From: Aquanectria penicillioides
Taxonomy: Eukaryota > Ascomycota > Sordariomycetes > Hypocreales > Nectriaceae
DNA: 64,000 nt
NCBI GenBank assembly: GCA_003415625.1
Contig: PYIU01000002.1
Span: forward strand, 5,580,001-5,644,000
Direction: 5' to 3'
A program made the position numbers and the translations under genes. Positions 23,002-33,829 of this stretch are shown here, one piece after another. The notes under the pieces were generated by a model. The model was not told the DNA's origin, did no database searches, and was given only the letters and a program-made list of their open reading frames with translations. Numbering within the stretch: position 1 is the first letter of the stretch; every line of letters starts with the position of its first letter.

Positions 23002-26000
23002 GGTTGAAGCAATGGCGAGCTTGGGAAGACAAGTAGAAGTTACGCATCGTGAAGAGGATGGTCGCGGGGTGACTGGGTGTACCAATATGCACGGGGGCCG
23101 CGTTATTCCGCTCCGAATCCAGGCGCCTGCATGTCGTCACCTTTCCGCCCCTCCAGGCGCCACTCTGGGGGGGCGGTGCGTTTCCCCCACTTTCCATGAG
23201 AAAAGACGGGCGACTCCTAGAAGGATTGGAAAGTGTGAAACCAAAGCCTTAGGCATGGAAAATCGAGGTTGGTGTAGTTGTATTTGCAAGGTTACATATT
23301 AGTGATGACTGGAATATCCAAGTACGTTAATGTAAGGTAATTGGAAAGTTTAAATCATGTCTGTCTTTCCTCGGGGAATGTAAGAGGAATCACTGATACA
23401 TAGAAATCAATGGTCGAGTGAGAAGAAGGTGACATCGTCACATGAATTTCAGCATACTTGCCTGATTCCATAGTACCTATGTTAATCCACCCACATCTTC
23501 GTAAATGTACCTACTCGACATATTATGCCGGCAGACCGATCTGGCTTCCCACATGGAACGGTCCTTTCTACGGCCTTGTTGAATATCCACGATGTGCTCA
23601 AACAACGGTCTATACAGCAAGTGTCGGCAAAAGTATCATATTCAGTCGAATAATTTCCTTGGCCAAGAGCTGCAAGCATCATGAGCCAGGCCATTCATTC
23701 CTAGAGTAAGGAAAATAGGATGCCATCCCGGACCAAAGAACAACAATTCGGGACAGGAGCCAGCGTGGTGGGACACAAGTGGGGTCAAGACGGACCACAC
23801 CAACGGGTGGTACATTGGCATCGTGCTATCAGGCCAACTCAATATCTACATAATATTAATCCTCCTCTACTGCAGTATTTGAGCTTATTGGAAGCAGTTG
23901 GGTGTTTCAAATTGAGAATCATGCTTCCCAATTCATGTTCAACACAGAGGGTCACAAGCCCATTGAATCACTAGCTACCCTGGACTGGCTTTCTGTCCTC
24001 CTTGTTGCACTTCGCACCTGTATTGGTTATTTACTCTGGATGATGCTCATGCCTGGGAAATGGATTGCTTACTGAAATTAATTTAGAGTTATCGTGGGTG
24101 ATCGAGGTCATAGATTGATATTGACCGTAAACAAGTAAGGGCTTGTTTCTGACTGTATCTGTTGTGAAAACATTGCATGGATCACGTCAATCTTCAATTT
24201 TAGGCTTCGAACACCGGCTCACAAGAAATTTTACTTTATCCTAACCCTCACTGCTAAGAAACAAAGCTGCCGTCACCTGTGCAAGTGAGCAACCGGGACA
24301 GGGCATTACAAAGCTAGTTGAACTCAAGGGCTCCAAAATCACACCCACCAACAAGACAGGAAGCAAAGAGCTTTTCCAAATCAAGGCTTCTTGAAGCCAA
24401 TTCTCTGCATACACGTGAGTCGAGGGACCTCAAAACCTCCAAGGGTTACAGACAACCCGCTGCAATCGGATCCATGCTAATAAACTTATAATCTTGATTG
24501 GATTCTTGAACATGGTGTGAAAGCTTTAAATCCTCTAGGTAAGAATGTTGAAACAAGGGTCTTAGTTTTCTAATCCCGGCAAGTGAAATTACTAGCCAAA
24601 TTCGTTTCTCGCAAACTAAGGAGGTAAAGCTGTCGAGTAAAGGCCGGATATTTCCGCAATGTTGGGAGACTGATATCGTTGATCACTGCCCCGACGATGG
24701 ATGGGATTGATTGAATCAATGGATTCTAAAGTTCATGAAGTAGGGTTGGATTTGAGATGCACGGTTTTGATTGCGTGTTTCAAGTCACTCGGCGAGCAGA
24801 GAACTATTTCCAAAGTGAAGCCTCTTGGTTTCTGAGCTGAATGATTATCCTAGGATTTGAGAATGAGCAATACTCTCCAAATAGAGCCTTTAAATGTCTC
24901 GGGGTTTATACGCCTCTGAGAATACATAGGGAAATATTACATATTTTATAGCAACATGGCTCCAACTCATCTCGGAAAGTAAAATGCCATTTCCAGCGAA
25001 TACTCGGAGGTCCATTCTTTGGACCTCAATTGGACAAGGTTGTCACCGAAAAGGTGGCACGGGTTTCAGATTATGGCCGCCTGGTTTTCTTTATTGTAAT
25101 TTTTATGGCGAGCACAAACATAGTTGTGATGTTGGCACAGATGGAAGTTGGAATATTCTACTCTTAGAGCTTTGGTAGCTGGAGGTACAGGGAACATGAA
25201 CTAGGATTCTGAAATCCCGTGGAGCGTAAAGCTATTGAGATCCAGTGAGAGAAAAAAAAAACGGGCTTGAGAACTCTAGAAGGGACTTGCGGACTGCTAT
25301 TCTTAATATATTTTAATGGCCTATGCATAAGTTCTTGAATTCTCGGCGGCGAACTGATAGTCCTTGGCTGTGATGGCGGTGTCTGAGAGATGGTGACACT
25401 ATTGACTAGTTATCTAATATCTATCAGCCAAGACAGTGGATGGGGTAGTAAGGAGGAGGTTTTTGGAACTGAAGATATAGCGTGTTTATAATCGCTACGC
25501 AGCGATAACGAGATGCGAACATTTTCCTCATCAACGACATGTACCAATGACATCAATTGTGCAGTGACGGCCACAGAGTGCGGTTTCTGGTGGTGCTTCA
25601 CACAGCTCAGGCAGGAATGTGAGGTACGTATCTTGAGGTGGGAGCGACTTAGGTAAGCAGCAGGCTGCTGGCAGAGGACGTGGATCTTCCCGACTCGGCC
25701 GCGCCAGACGTGTTTGCCTGCCAGCACAGTACAAGTACAGTACAGTGCAGCGCCAATAGGCGGGCAACAGCAGCAGCAACGCAACAGCACCTACCTACCT
25801 ACCTGCGGTACGTACCAGGTAGCTCCAGCCCCATGCCAGCCTAGGTACCAGGAGCTTCGTCAATCCATCAACCTCCAACTCCACCATCAGCCATCAAACA
25901 ATCATCACGATCCTCACGAGAACAGCACGCCCTTGTCGACGACTCCCCCCCGGCAGCCTGCACAACACAGCGCTGCTTCCACTTCGCTGATCTCATCCTC

Positions 26001-26101
26001 ACCGTCGACACGGACTTGATTGACGACGCCCTGTCCCTCGACGGCCCGACCTCGCATCTTCGTCTCCGGCTCCATCTCCAACCCCAGCACCAGCGGCCAC
26101 C
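23002..26101. other. 3.1 kb AT-richer gene-free stretch
   Basis: It contains the UBX promoter on the left and the PUP3 promoter/leader on the right. From about 23.9 to 25.4 kb the sequence is visibly AT-richer than the neighbouring genes, with few usable open frames and no recognisable transposon protein. A small perfect inverted repeat GAGGTCC...GGACCTC occurs at 25007-25027. CACCTACCTACC-type repeats lie at 25789-25805, upstream of PUP3. It could be a relic repeat or plain intergenic DNA. Confidence 0.5.
25789..25860. promoter_or_regulatory. ACCT/GGTA-rich patch upstream of PUP3
   Basis: Tandem ACCT units at 25789-25804 are followed by GGTACGTACC, a palindrome, and then AGGTAG and CTAGGTACC. 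It sits about 250-310 bp before the PUP3 start. Similar patches recur elsewhere in the window in spacers only. Function unknown. Confidence 0.35.
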
Positions 26102-26969
26102 ATGGTATGTCTCGTCGTCTGCTTGCGATACCGCCCCCCCTCATACTCCGGTGCTCTCTTGCTGACAGTCTCCGCAGTCGTCTCCCTTCTCAATAAGTTG
26201 GTCTCCTCGCTCGACCGCCCCTCTCCCCCCAGACTCGACCTCTTAACTAACCTCCCTCCTCCCAGACGGCGGTGCCTGCGTCGCCATGGTCGGCAAGGAC
26301 TGCGTCGCCATCGCCTGCGATCTCCGCCTCGGTCTCCAGGCCCTCACTGTCTCCAACAACTTCCCCAAGATCTTCCAGTACGGTGACGTCTTCCTGGGCC
26401 TCACCGGTCTGGCCACCGACGTCAACACCGTCAGCGACCTCTTCCGCTACAAGGTCAACATGTACCGCCTGCGCGAGGAGCGCCAGATCGCCCCCCGCAC
26501 CTTTGCCAACCTTGTCTCCTCGTCCCTTTACGAGCGCCGCTTCGGTCCTTTCTTCGTCTCCCCCGTCGTCGCTGGCCTCGAACCCAAGACCGGCAAGCCC
26601 TTCATCTGCGGTTTCGACAGCATCGGCTGCATCGACTTTGCCAAGGACTTTATCGTCTCCGGCACCGCCTCCGAGCAGCTCTTTGGCATGTGCGAAAGTC
26701 TCTGGGAGCCTGATATGGTGCGTCGCCTAGAATCCCCACAGCTTGGACGTCGAGACTTCTGCGTCTTGGAAGCCGTCTCCCCGTGTCCATGTAGTCGACT
26801 CTTGCTGACTATCGCCTCGCTCTAGGAACCCGATGCTCTCTTCGAGACTATTTCCCAGGCACTGCTCAACGCTGTTGATCGTGACGCCCTCTCCGGCTGG
26901 GGTGCCCACGTCTACATCATTGAGAAGGACAAGATCACCAAGCGATTACTAAAGGGCAGGCAAGATTAG
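26102..26969 (+). CDS. PUP3: 20S proteasome subunit beta-3
   Basis: Non-catalytic beta-3 subunit of the 20S core particle. Four exons, 26102-26104, 26178-26196, 26266-26717 and 26826-26969, give 205 residues, the same length as yeast Pup3. The first coding exon is only the ATG, and the second is 19 nt. After joining, the start reads [20 protein letters not shown], the typical beta-3 N-terminus without a propeptide or catalytic Thr1. Other family segments are [24 protein letters not shown]-like LATDVNTV and GFDSIGCID. Intron 2 has a TTAACTAACC branch region. The gene is convergent with the SERCA gene. Confidence 0.97.
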
Positions 26970-27381
26970 AGTGGCGCTCGGAAACGGCGCGAAGTGGTGG
27001 AATTTGCATCTTGTACGAATAGATACTCGGCAAATTATATTCAAAGCTGGGTAATGATAGTGCACAAGCACGTTCAAGTAAACGGACCCTTGATCCCACG
27101 TAAGATAGACCAATCCGTCAACCTCGTTGGCATAGGAGGGACAGAAAGAACTGTGATGATGCACGCATAAACTTCCATTTATTGTTTTGATGTGTTTCTT
27201 TATTTGTTGAATCATCGTACAAATGGGAGGGCAAATCCATCCATGCTCATGCCCTCCAGTCTATCTTTCAACTGCGTAGACTCGGCTATGTTACATTTCA
27301 GGCATCTAAACTAATTCTCTAGCTTGGGCTAGGTTTGTGCGTATTTTTTTCTACTTTGGTCTTGTATCTCTCTATCTTAGT
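26970..27381. other. Convergent 3' spacer PUP3/SERCA
   Basis: 412 bp between the two stop codons on opposite strands; expected 3' UTRs. Nothing else is seen. Confidence 0.7.
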
Positions 27382-30300
27382 CTATTGCTCTTTCTTCGTC
27401 TTGAGGGAGACGTCGGTCGACACCTCAACGAAAAACTGCCTTTCAACAGCCTTGAGAATCTCGTCAAGAAGACTAGGGAACAAAAGTCAGTTACGTGTTA
27501 CGTTTTGTGAACCCAACCGAACAAGCAGGGAAGAGAAGGAAAAAAGAAAAAGAAGAGAGAAAATAGGACAGGCGAAGGGAGAGGGGTTGGGGCTGACTTA
27601 CATGACGGGCGCACTGATCAAGACGACTGCCTTCCACTCGTTGAGGTTCAGAGGGAGAATGGAGAACAGGCCCTGGAGGAAGGGGATGTAGAGGAGGGCA
27701 AAGTGGAGCGCCATGGACAAGGTGATGGCATAGACAAGCATCATGTTCTTCCACAGGGGGAGAGTAAGCAGAGACTCGCTCGACGAAAGGGCGTTCATGG
27801 CATTGAACATCTCAATAACGACTAGGATAGACAGCGAGACGGTCGAGGCAGCCTTGGCCATGTCGTTGGAGAACATATCGCAACCGATGTCGGCGAACTC
27901 GGCAGAGCAGTGGTGGAACCGGGTGAGCTGGCGGAAAGTGATCTGGGGACCCTCGGCGTTGAACATGAACCACCAGGCGTAGCCGGCGACTGTGGCGAGA
28001 CCGACGTAGGTGCCGATGATGAGGTAGCGGAAGAACAGCCAGCCACCGATGAGGGCCTCGTCGCGCTTTCGTGGCCGACGCTTCATGATGTCATTGTCAG
28101 GAGGGTTGAAGGACAGAGCAGTGGCGGGGAGACCATCGGTGACCAGGTTGACCCAGAGAAGCTGGACGGGGACGAGCGCCTCAGGCATGCCGAGAGCGGC
28201 TGTCAGGAAGATGGAAACAACCTCGCCGATGTTGGAAGAAATCAGGTAGCGGATAAACTGCTGGGTGTTGTTGTAGATGGAGCGCCCCTCCTCAATGGCG
28301 ACCTCAATGGTGGCGAAGTTGCTGTCAGCGAGGACCATGTCGGCAGCCAGCTTAGACACATCGGTTCCGGAGCCCATGGCGACACCAATGTCGGCCTTCT
28401 TGAGAGCGGGGGCATCGTTGACACCGTCACCAGTCATGGCAACGACTTCACCAGCAGACTGGAGCAGATCAACTAGCTTGGACTTGTGACCGGGCTCGAC
28501 ACGCGAGAAGAGGGAAGCCCGCTTGGCAGCCTCAATCTGCTGAGCGGGGGAGAGTTCGTCAAATTCGCGACCAGTGTAGCTCTTTCCTGTGAGATCCTCG
28601 TGCTCGCCAAAGACACCAATCTTTCGACAGATGCTCTCAGCAGTGTTGCGGTTGTCGCCAGTGATGACAATGACACGGATACCGGCATCCTTGCAGCGTT
28701 GAATGGAACGGGGAACCTCGGGGCGAGGGGGATCCAACATGCCAACAAGACCGAGGAAAGTCATGTTCTGCTCCAGTTCGGCATACTCCGCAGTCGTCTT
28801 GGCCTTGAGGAGAGGGTTCTTGGAGACGTTGTCGATGCTGGCCAGAGCGATGACTCGGAGACCACGGTTACCATACTCAACTATCTCGCCCATCAAGAGA
28901 TCAGCGACCTTGCGGGTAAGAGGAACCCGCTTGCCATCAGAGCCGAGGAGAGCGTGCGAACAGCGATCGATGACGGATTCGGGGGCACCCTTGACAAGCA
29001 GCTTCTTCTCGTTCCCGTTGCCAACCAAAACCGACATGCTCTTCCTGTCACGGGAGAATTCATAGGTCGCAAGGCGGGGGAGCTCTTGCTCGTAACGAGC
29101 GCTGGCATAGTGAACACAGTCTTCGGGGCGGGTATCGGCAGGGGCACAAGGTCCAATCTTCTCCACTAGGACTCGTAGAGCGCCCTCAGTGGGCTCACCG
29201 ATGTTGGAGAAGGTAGCAGTGCGGGAATCATAGCCAAGCTGGGCGTCGTTGCAAAGCGCAGCGACTTGGACCATTTGGTGGACGGTGGCAGAGGAGTTGT
29301 GGAGGTTCTCGACGACCTTGCCGTTCACCTTGATGGCACCTCGAGGAGCAAAAGTAGTTCCCTCAACTTCGAACTCGACTAGATCATTGCCATTCTCATT
29401 GAGATGGACAACCTTGTTGACACTCATCTGGTTGGTGGTTAGAGTTCCGGTTTTGTCGGAGCAAATAACGCTGCAGCTACCAAGAGTCTCGACAGAAGGC
29501 AAGCTTCTGACCACGGCGTTCTTAGCGGCCATTTTCCTGGTTCCGAGAGCCAGACAAGTGGTGATGACAACAGCGAGACCTTCGGGGATGGCAGCGACAC
29601 CGAGAGACACGGCAATTTTGAGATAGTAGATGGCACCCTTAGTCCAGCTGCCATGGCTGGGATCGTTGAAGTTGGGAATGTTGATGAGCCAGACCAGGAT
29701 GCAAATGACAGTGATAACCTTGGCCAAGCTGTCGCCGAAGTCATTGAGCTTCTGCTTGAGAGGAGTGGGTTCCGAAATCTGGGCAGTGATACTCTCATGA
29801 ATGTCGCCAATGGCCGTGTTGGATCCAGTCAAAACAACGACGGCACGGGCACGACCAGTGACAACAGTAGTTCCAGAGAATAGCATGTTGACCTGATCCT
29901 GAAGGACAGCCTTGTTGTCGTTAATGACAGCGTCGGCGTCCTTGCCAACACTCTCACTCTCGCCAGTCAAGACGGCTTGGTCGACGGCAAAGCTATTGCT
30001 CTCGATGGTAACGATTCGGCAGTCGGCGGGGATGCGATCACCAATAGAGACAATGACAATGTCACCGGGAACTAGCTCTTCGGCCTTGACTCGCGAAACA
30101 TGTCCATCATTGCGAACCACGTTGGCCTCGTTGGCCGAGTATTCCTGCAAGGCAGCGATTGCCTTTTCGGCGCTACTTTCCTGGGAGACTCCGACGACGC
30201 CATTGAGAATGAGGATTGTAAGAATCTATCCAAGGGGAGCCAGTTAGTGCTTAGTCCGCCATGGGAAGGAGAGGTTTGTGAATGCGTGTCCGTGTATGAC

Positions 30301-30691
30301 ACAGAGAGCGTATGCGTTCGGGGGTGGATGCGCGCATGAGGAGTACTCACAACTACGGGATCGACGAAAGCGCTCCAGCCCTCTTCGTCGTCAAAGAGAG
30401 CCAGGACAAAGGAAACGGCAGCGGAACCAAGGAGGATAATGACGAGTTGATCCTTGAACTGTTCGAGAACAAGCTCCCAGAGGGGAGTGGGGGGTTCTTC
30501 GGGGATAGCTGCACACAAATGAGTTTGTGGTTCTCAAGCTTGGTCGCGGGGCTGCGCGGGGGGAACAACGTACCGTTGCGACCATGCTTCTGGCGCAGGT
30601 CAGCGACTTGCGCATCGCTCAAGCCGGCTATATCGTCGACGTCGAAATGCTCGAGAACGTCATCGGCGAGGCGGGCAAAGGCGTCCTCCAT
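27382..30691 (-). CDS. nca-1: SERCA-type Ca2+-transporting P-type ATPase
   Basis: Pumps cytosolic Ca2+ into the ER/Golgi at the cost of ATP (P2A ATPase; close in type to Neurospora NCA-1 and animal SERCA). Four exons, 30691-30574, 30508-30351, 30225-27602 and 27472-27382, give 996 residues, the SERCA length. Seen in order: N-terminal cation-ATPase domain, DQAVLTGES (~180, actuator), [12 protein letters not shown] (M4 Ca2+ site), [13 protein letters not shown] with the phosphorylated Asp at ~349, KGAPES (nucleotide binding), [26 protein letters not shown] (~694) and the paired C-terminal helices. The last exon is a 91-nt coding piece ending KTKKEQ, a basic tail. All introns are GT-AG. Confidence 0.97.
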
Positions 30692-33457
30692 TGTTGGCGA
30701 AGCGCAGAGCGCGGGCGATCGCACACGATGCTCGCGAGACGTCGAGAGAAGGTTGAAGAACGCAGCGGCCACTTTATCTGGGGGGAGGGGAGGGCGCAGA
30801 CGCAGGTACCGGGGATGGATTGCGACAAAGTGGGAAAAGGGAAAAGGGCAAAGGGAACGGGATCGGGAACAGGAACAGGAAAGGGAAGAAAAGAGACGAG
30901 ACTAGACGAAGAGAAGGAGAAGTGGGAAAGTGGAAAAGTAGCCTCAGCAGCTCGTCATGGCACACAGAGGCAGAAAGTAGATTTGTCACGGAGGCGATTC
31001 GAAGAAGGGACCCACGCACGTGGCAGGCAGAGAGACCCTTTGGGCTTTGGGAGACACAGACACGGACTGTCAGAGAGTAGAGATGGGCATCTGTTAGATC
31101 GCGAGCCTCCGATTTCAAAAAGTCCAACGTGTTCGTTTTCCCGGGTGTCGGCCCCGGATCCTCTTTGGTGCTAGCGGACGCCCTGCGCTGTGTGCGATGG
31201 ATGGACAGGGAGGGCAGGTGCTGGGCCGCACCGAACGCAATAGGGTGGAGGCGTTCTGGGTTAGGTGTTTGCCGCCAAAGTGTGCCAGGCGGCGCTCCTC
31301 CGCGCGCCTGGGCCGCCATCACGGGGGGGCCTGCCTTTGCCCACCGAGGCCCTGTAGCTCACTGAAACGCGCTGGAAGGGGACCCCTGGGACCCTCCAGC
31401 GGCCCCGAGGAGTGCTGGAAGCGTCGCGGGAGACCTGACTCCGGCCCACCGACGGGCTTCCTTCGGGGTTGGCTCCACTCCTGCCGGTTTAGCACAAGTC
31501 TCCCCAGCACAGCCATTGCCAAGAACAAGCTGGAGATGCCGGACTGGCCGACCTCGGACCCACACGCTGAACCAAGTGGCCACCGAGACAGAGTCCAATC
31601 GCCGAGGCGCTTGCGGATAAACACAATCGGCGAGCCAGAGTCAAAGGCCCAGATCCAGAGGCTCAGAGTCAGTGCCAGAACTAGGCGGGCCCCGATGCAG
31701 ATGTGGAGGAGAGATGCAGTGAGAAGACAGGTCCTGACGCAGTTAGCAACAATCCCCAGCCACTCCATCTTGGGCTTCCTGCGGTGTCCAAAGCCCTAAT
31801 GTGCCGAAATGGCTGGCCGAGCGAGACATCTTTCCGCCTCAAAGGCCGCCTGTTGATTCGCTGGCTCTCATCTCCTCCCTCTCTATCTCTCTAACTATCT
31901 CTCTGTCTCTCTGTCTCCTTTGACGTAACTCGCTGCGGATCATCGGCTTGGTGCCGATACGGAGGTTACAAGGACAGCCTGTATCCGGCAAGCCGAAGCA
32001 CGTACGGGGAGCACCTTGTGCTTAGCTCCAGTTCTCCACTGTTGACCATTTAACTCCTCCCAAACTTACGACACAGGCCAGTCTAACAACGTATCAACAG
32101 CCTTTGATAGTACACGGCTATGGAAACTTACGATTTGAAGACTTTTCCGTGCATTGGAACTTCGGTGTTGGGCTTCCCTCTTATGGCAATGATGGCTTCT
32201 CTCGCGCCAGCTGGCACCACATGCGTGCAGTACCACCGCCAAGCTACAAGCTCAGCTCACCTCATCGAACGCCTCTTCTCTCTTGACATCTCTAAAGGCT
32301 ACCAATCCCATCGACAACCTTGTTTCTCAATATACTCTTTCAACACAGCTGCGCGACCAATTGGCCACTTGAAGATTACTTAGCTGAGCTTCGTGAACAC
32401 CTGGAGCGCAGTCTAAACTCATGCAAACCTTGCGATAACTAGAATGGCACCCCCAGGACTGCCTAGTGATACTTACTCGGCCACATTTTGGTGGCCCCTC
32501 TTATTCTTGGCCATCATCAACAATTGTGCGTCTTGACGCTTTATCAAGTTCTAGTTTTCTTAGTATCTCCCTGCCCATGGTATTTCCATCCTAACATCTG
32601 AGGCATTCCGACAAGCGTGCTGCATTTCCAGTAGCAATGCCAACCTTATCCTTGGTCGACTCTGCAGTGCTCCCACCCTGATCGTCGTGCAGGCACTCGA
32701 AACTCAGAGCAAGCCATCAGGTTACTGTGATGGTCTTCGTCTTCCCGATCCGAAATCTCAGTTGTGTGACGTTAAAAGGTACCTAGTAGCCGTTCGATAC
32801 GACATTCCTCAACGAGCCCAGATTTTCTGCTTCCCGCCTTAGAGGGTACTGTCATCTCACACCTATCCGCCATTTTAGACCATAGGATCTTTGGCCCTGG
32901 CTCTTGCTCCCGCCGTGAGGCTTGCTGGCGAGGACGCCATTGCATCACCGCCTCATGTTGTGCTACACCGGCCTGCCGTCGTTGATGTTGTGAGATTGTG
33001 AATCCGGGATTCTATACGCGGCTGGCAGCTATGATGGTGTGAGTTTTCTTCCAATTACGTGGTGTCAATAATGCCGCCGCCGTCGTGCCTACCTATATAG
33101 GATTCCACTGGTCTGGGCTTGGAGTGAAGAACCTTTCATGACTGCCTGGATCTTTCCCCAAAGTGGTTCACGAAACGCGTTCGGGGAAGGCTCTACAGGG
33201 GCATCGGAGCTGAGCCCAAGCCGATGACTCTTTCCTTTCGTTGAATCTGATTTGTTTTGCTTGAACTTGCCTCGTTGGGCTGCCTCGCGGCGTGGGCTTG
33301 TTTGCTGATCCTCGTGCTTCTCTTCCGCTGCATCCCACCACCGCCACCATGTTCTGACTGCTCGTTTTTGCTTTGGTCTTGATTTTCCCCTTCTATTTTG
33401 GTGTCTTGGAATTGTCACAACTGTCTTTGGAATTAATCATCCCGTGTCCCCTCCAGA
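30692..33457. other. 2.8 kb divergent spacer SERCA/RhoGEF
   Basis: Holds the SERCA promoter/leader and the RhoGEF upstream region. The 30.8-31.0 kb part is purine-rich. Frames at 31197-31799 (+) and 31319-31768 (-) overlap each other and match no family; both are doubtful. From about 32.0 to 33.0 kb the DNA is AT-richer, with no frame of note. A canonical GTGAGT donor-like site at 33039 and a CCCCTCCAG acceptor-like site just before 33457 could frame a 5' UTR intron. Confidence 0.45.
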
Positions 33458-33829
33458 ATGGCTCTCGCCGAACCCTCATCACTGCCATCTTGCGCCCATA
33501 CCAGCTCTATTCACAGCTCGAGAGGCTCGAGCTGGACTGCTCAAGCGATTCAGCCATCTAATCAAGAGAAAGATGCGAGCGATAATTCGTCGAATCTTCG
33601 TCATATCGGCTTAACTTCCGAATTGGAAGGTCTTCACCTTGCCGGAATCGACGCCCTCATTACCCTGAACAGCATTGGCGGCCAGGACATATTTTTGAGA
33701 AAGACGTCTGAATGTCAAGATGCGACCACTCCACCCCCCGAGTCCCCATCGATTCTTTTGTCAAACCCCACCAAGATGGCATTCCAGCTTCTGACCCAAT
33801 ACACAAAGGCCCCTTCCATAAGTGGATGA
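33458..33829 (+). other. Possible upstream N-terminal exon of the RhoGEF
   Basis: A 123-codon frame overlapping the first RhoGEF exon in a different frame. Its beginning is Ser-rich, and IGLTSELEGLHLAGIDALI looks like genuine protein. The best splice I can find into the RhoGEF frame is GT at 33630 to AG at 33742, both weak sites. The alternative is a sequence indel, or that the frame is 5' UTR only. Confidence 0.35.

Noticed and set aside
28486..29169. 227-codon plus-strand frame
   Set aside because: Antisense of the SERCA coding exon.
31319..31768. 149-codon minus frame with a hydrophobic N-terminus
   Set aside because: Looks slightly membrane-like, but overlaps another frame, has no family resemblance and a Pro/Arg-rich end; probably chance in GC-rich promoter DNA.
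31197..31799. 200-codon plus frame upstream of SERCA
   Set aside because: No recognisable domain, unusual composition, overlaps the minus frame; not supported.
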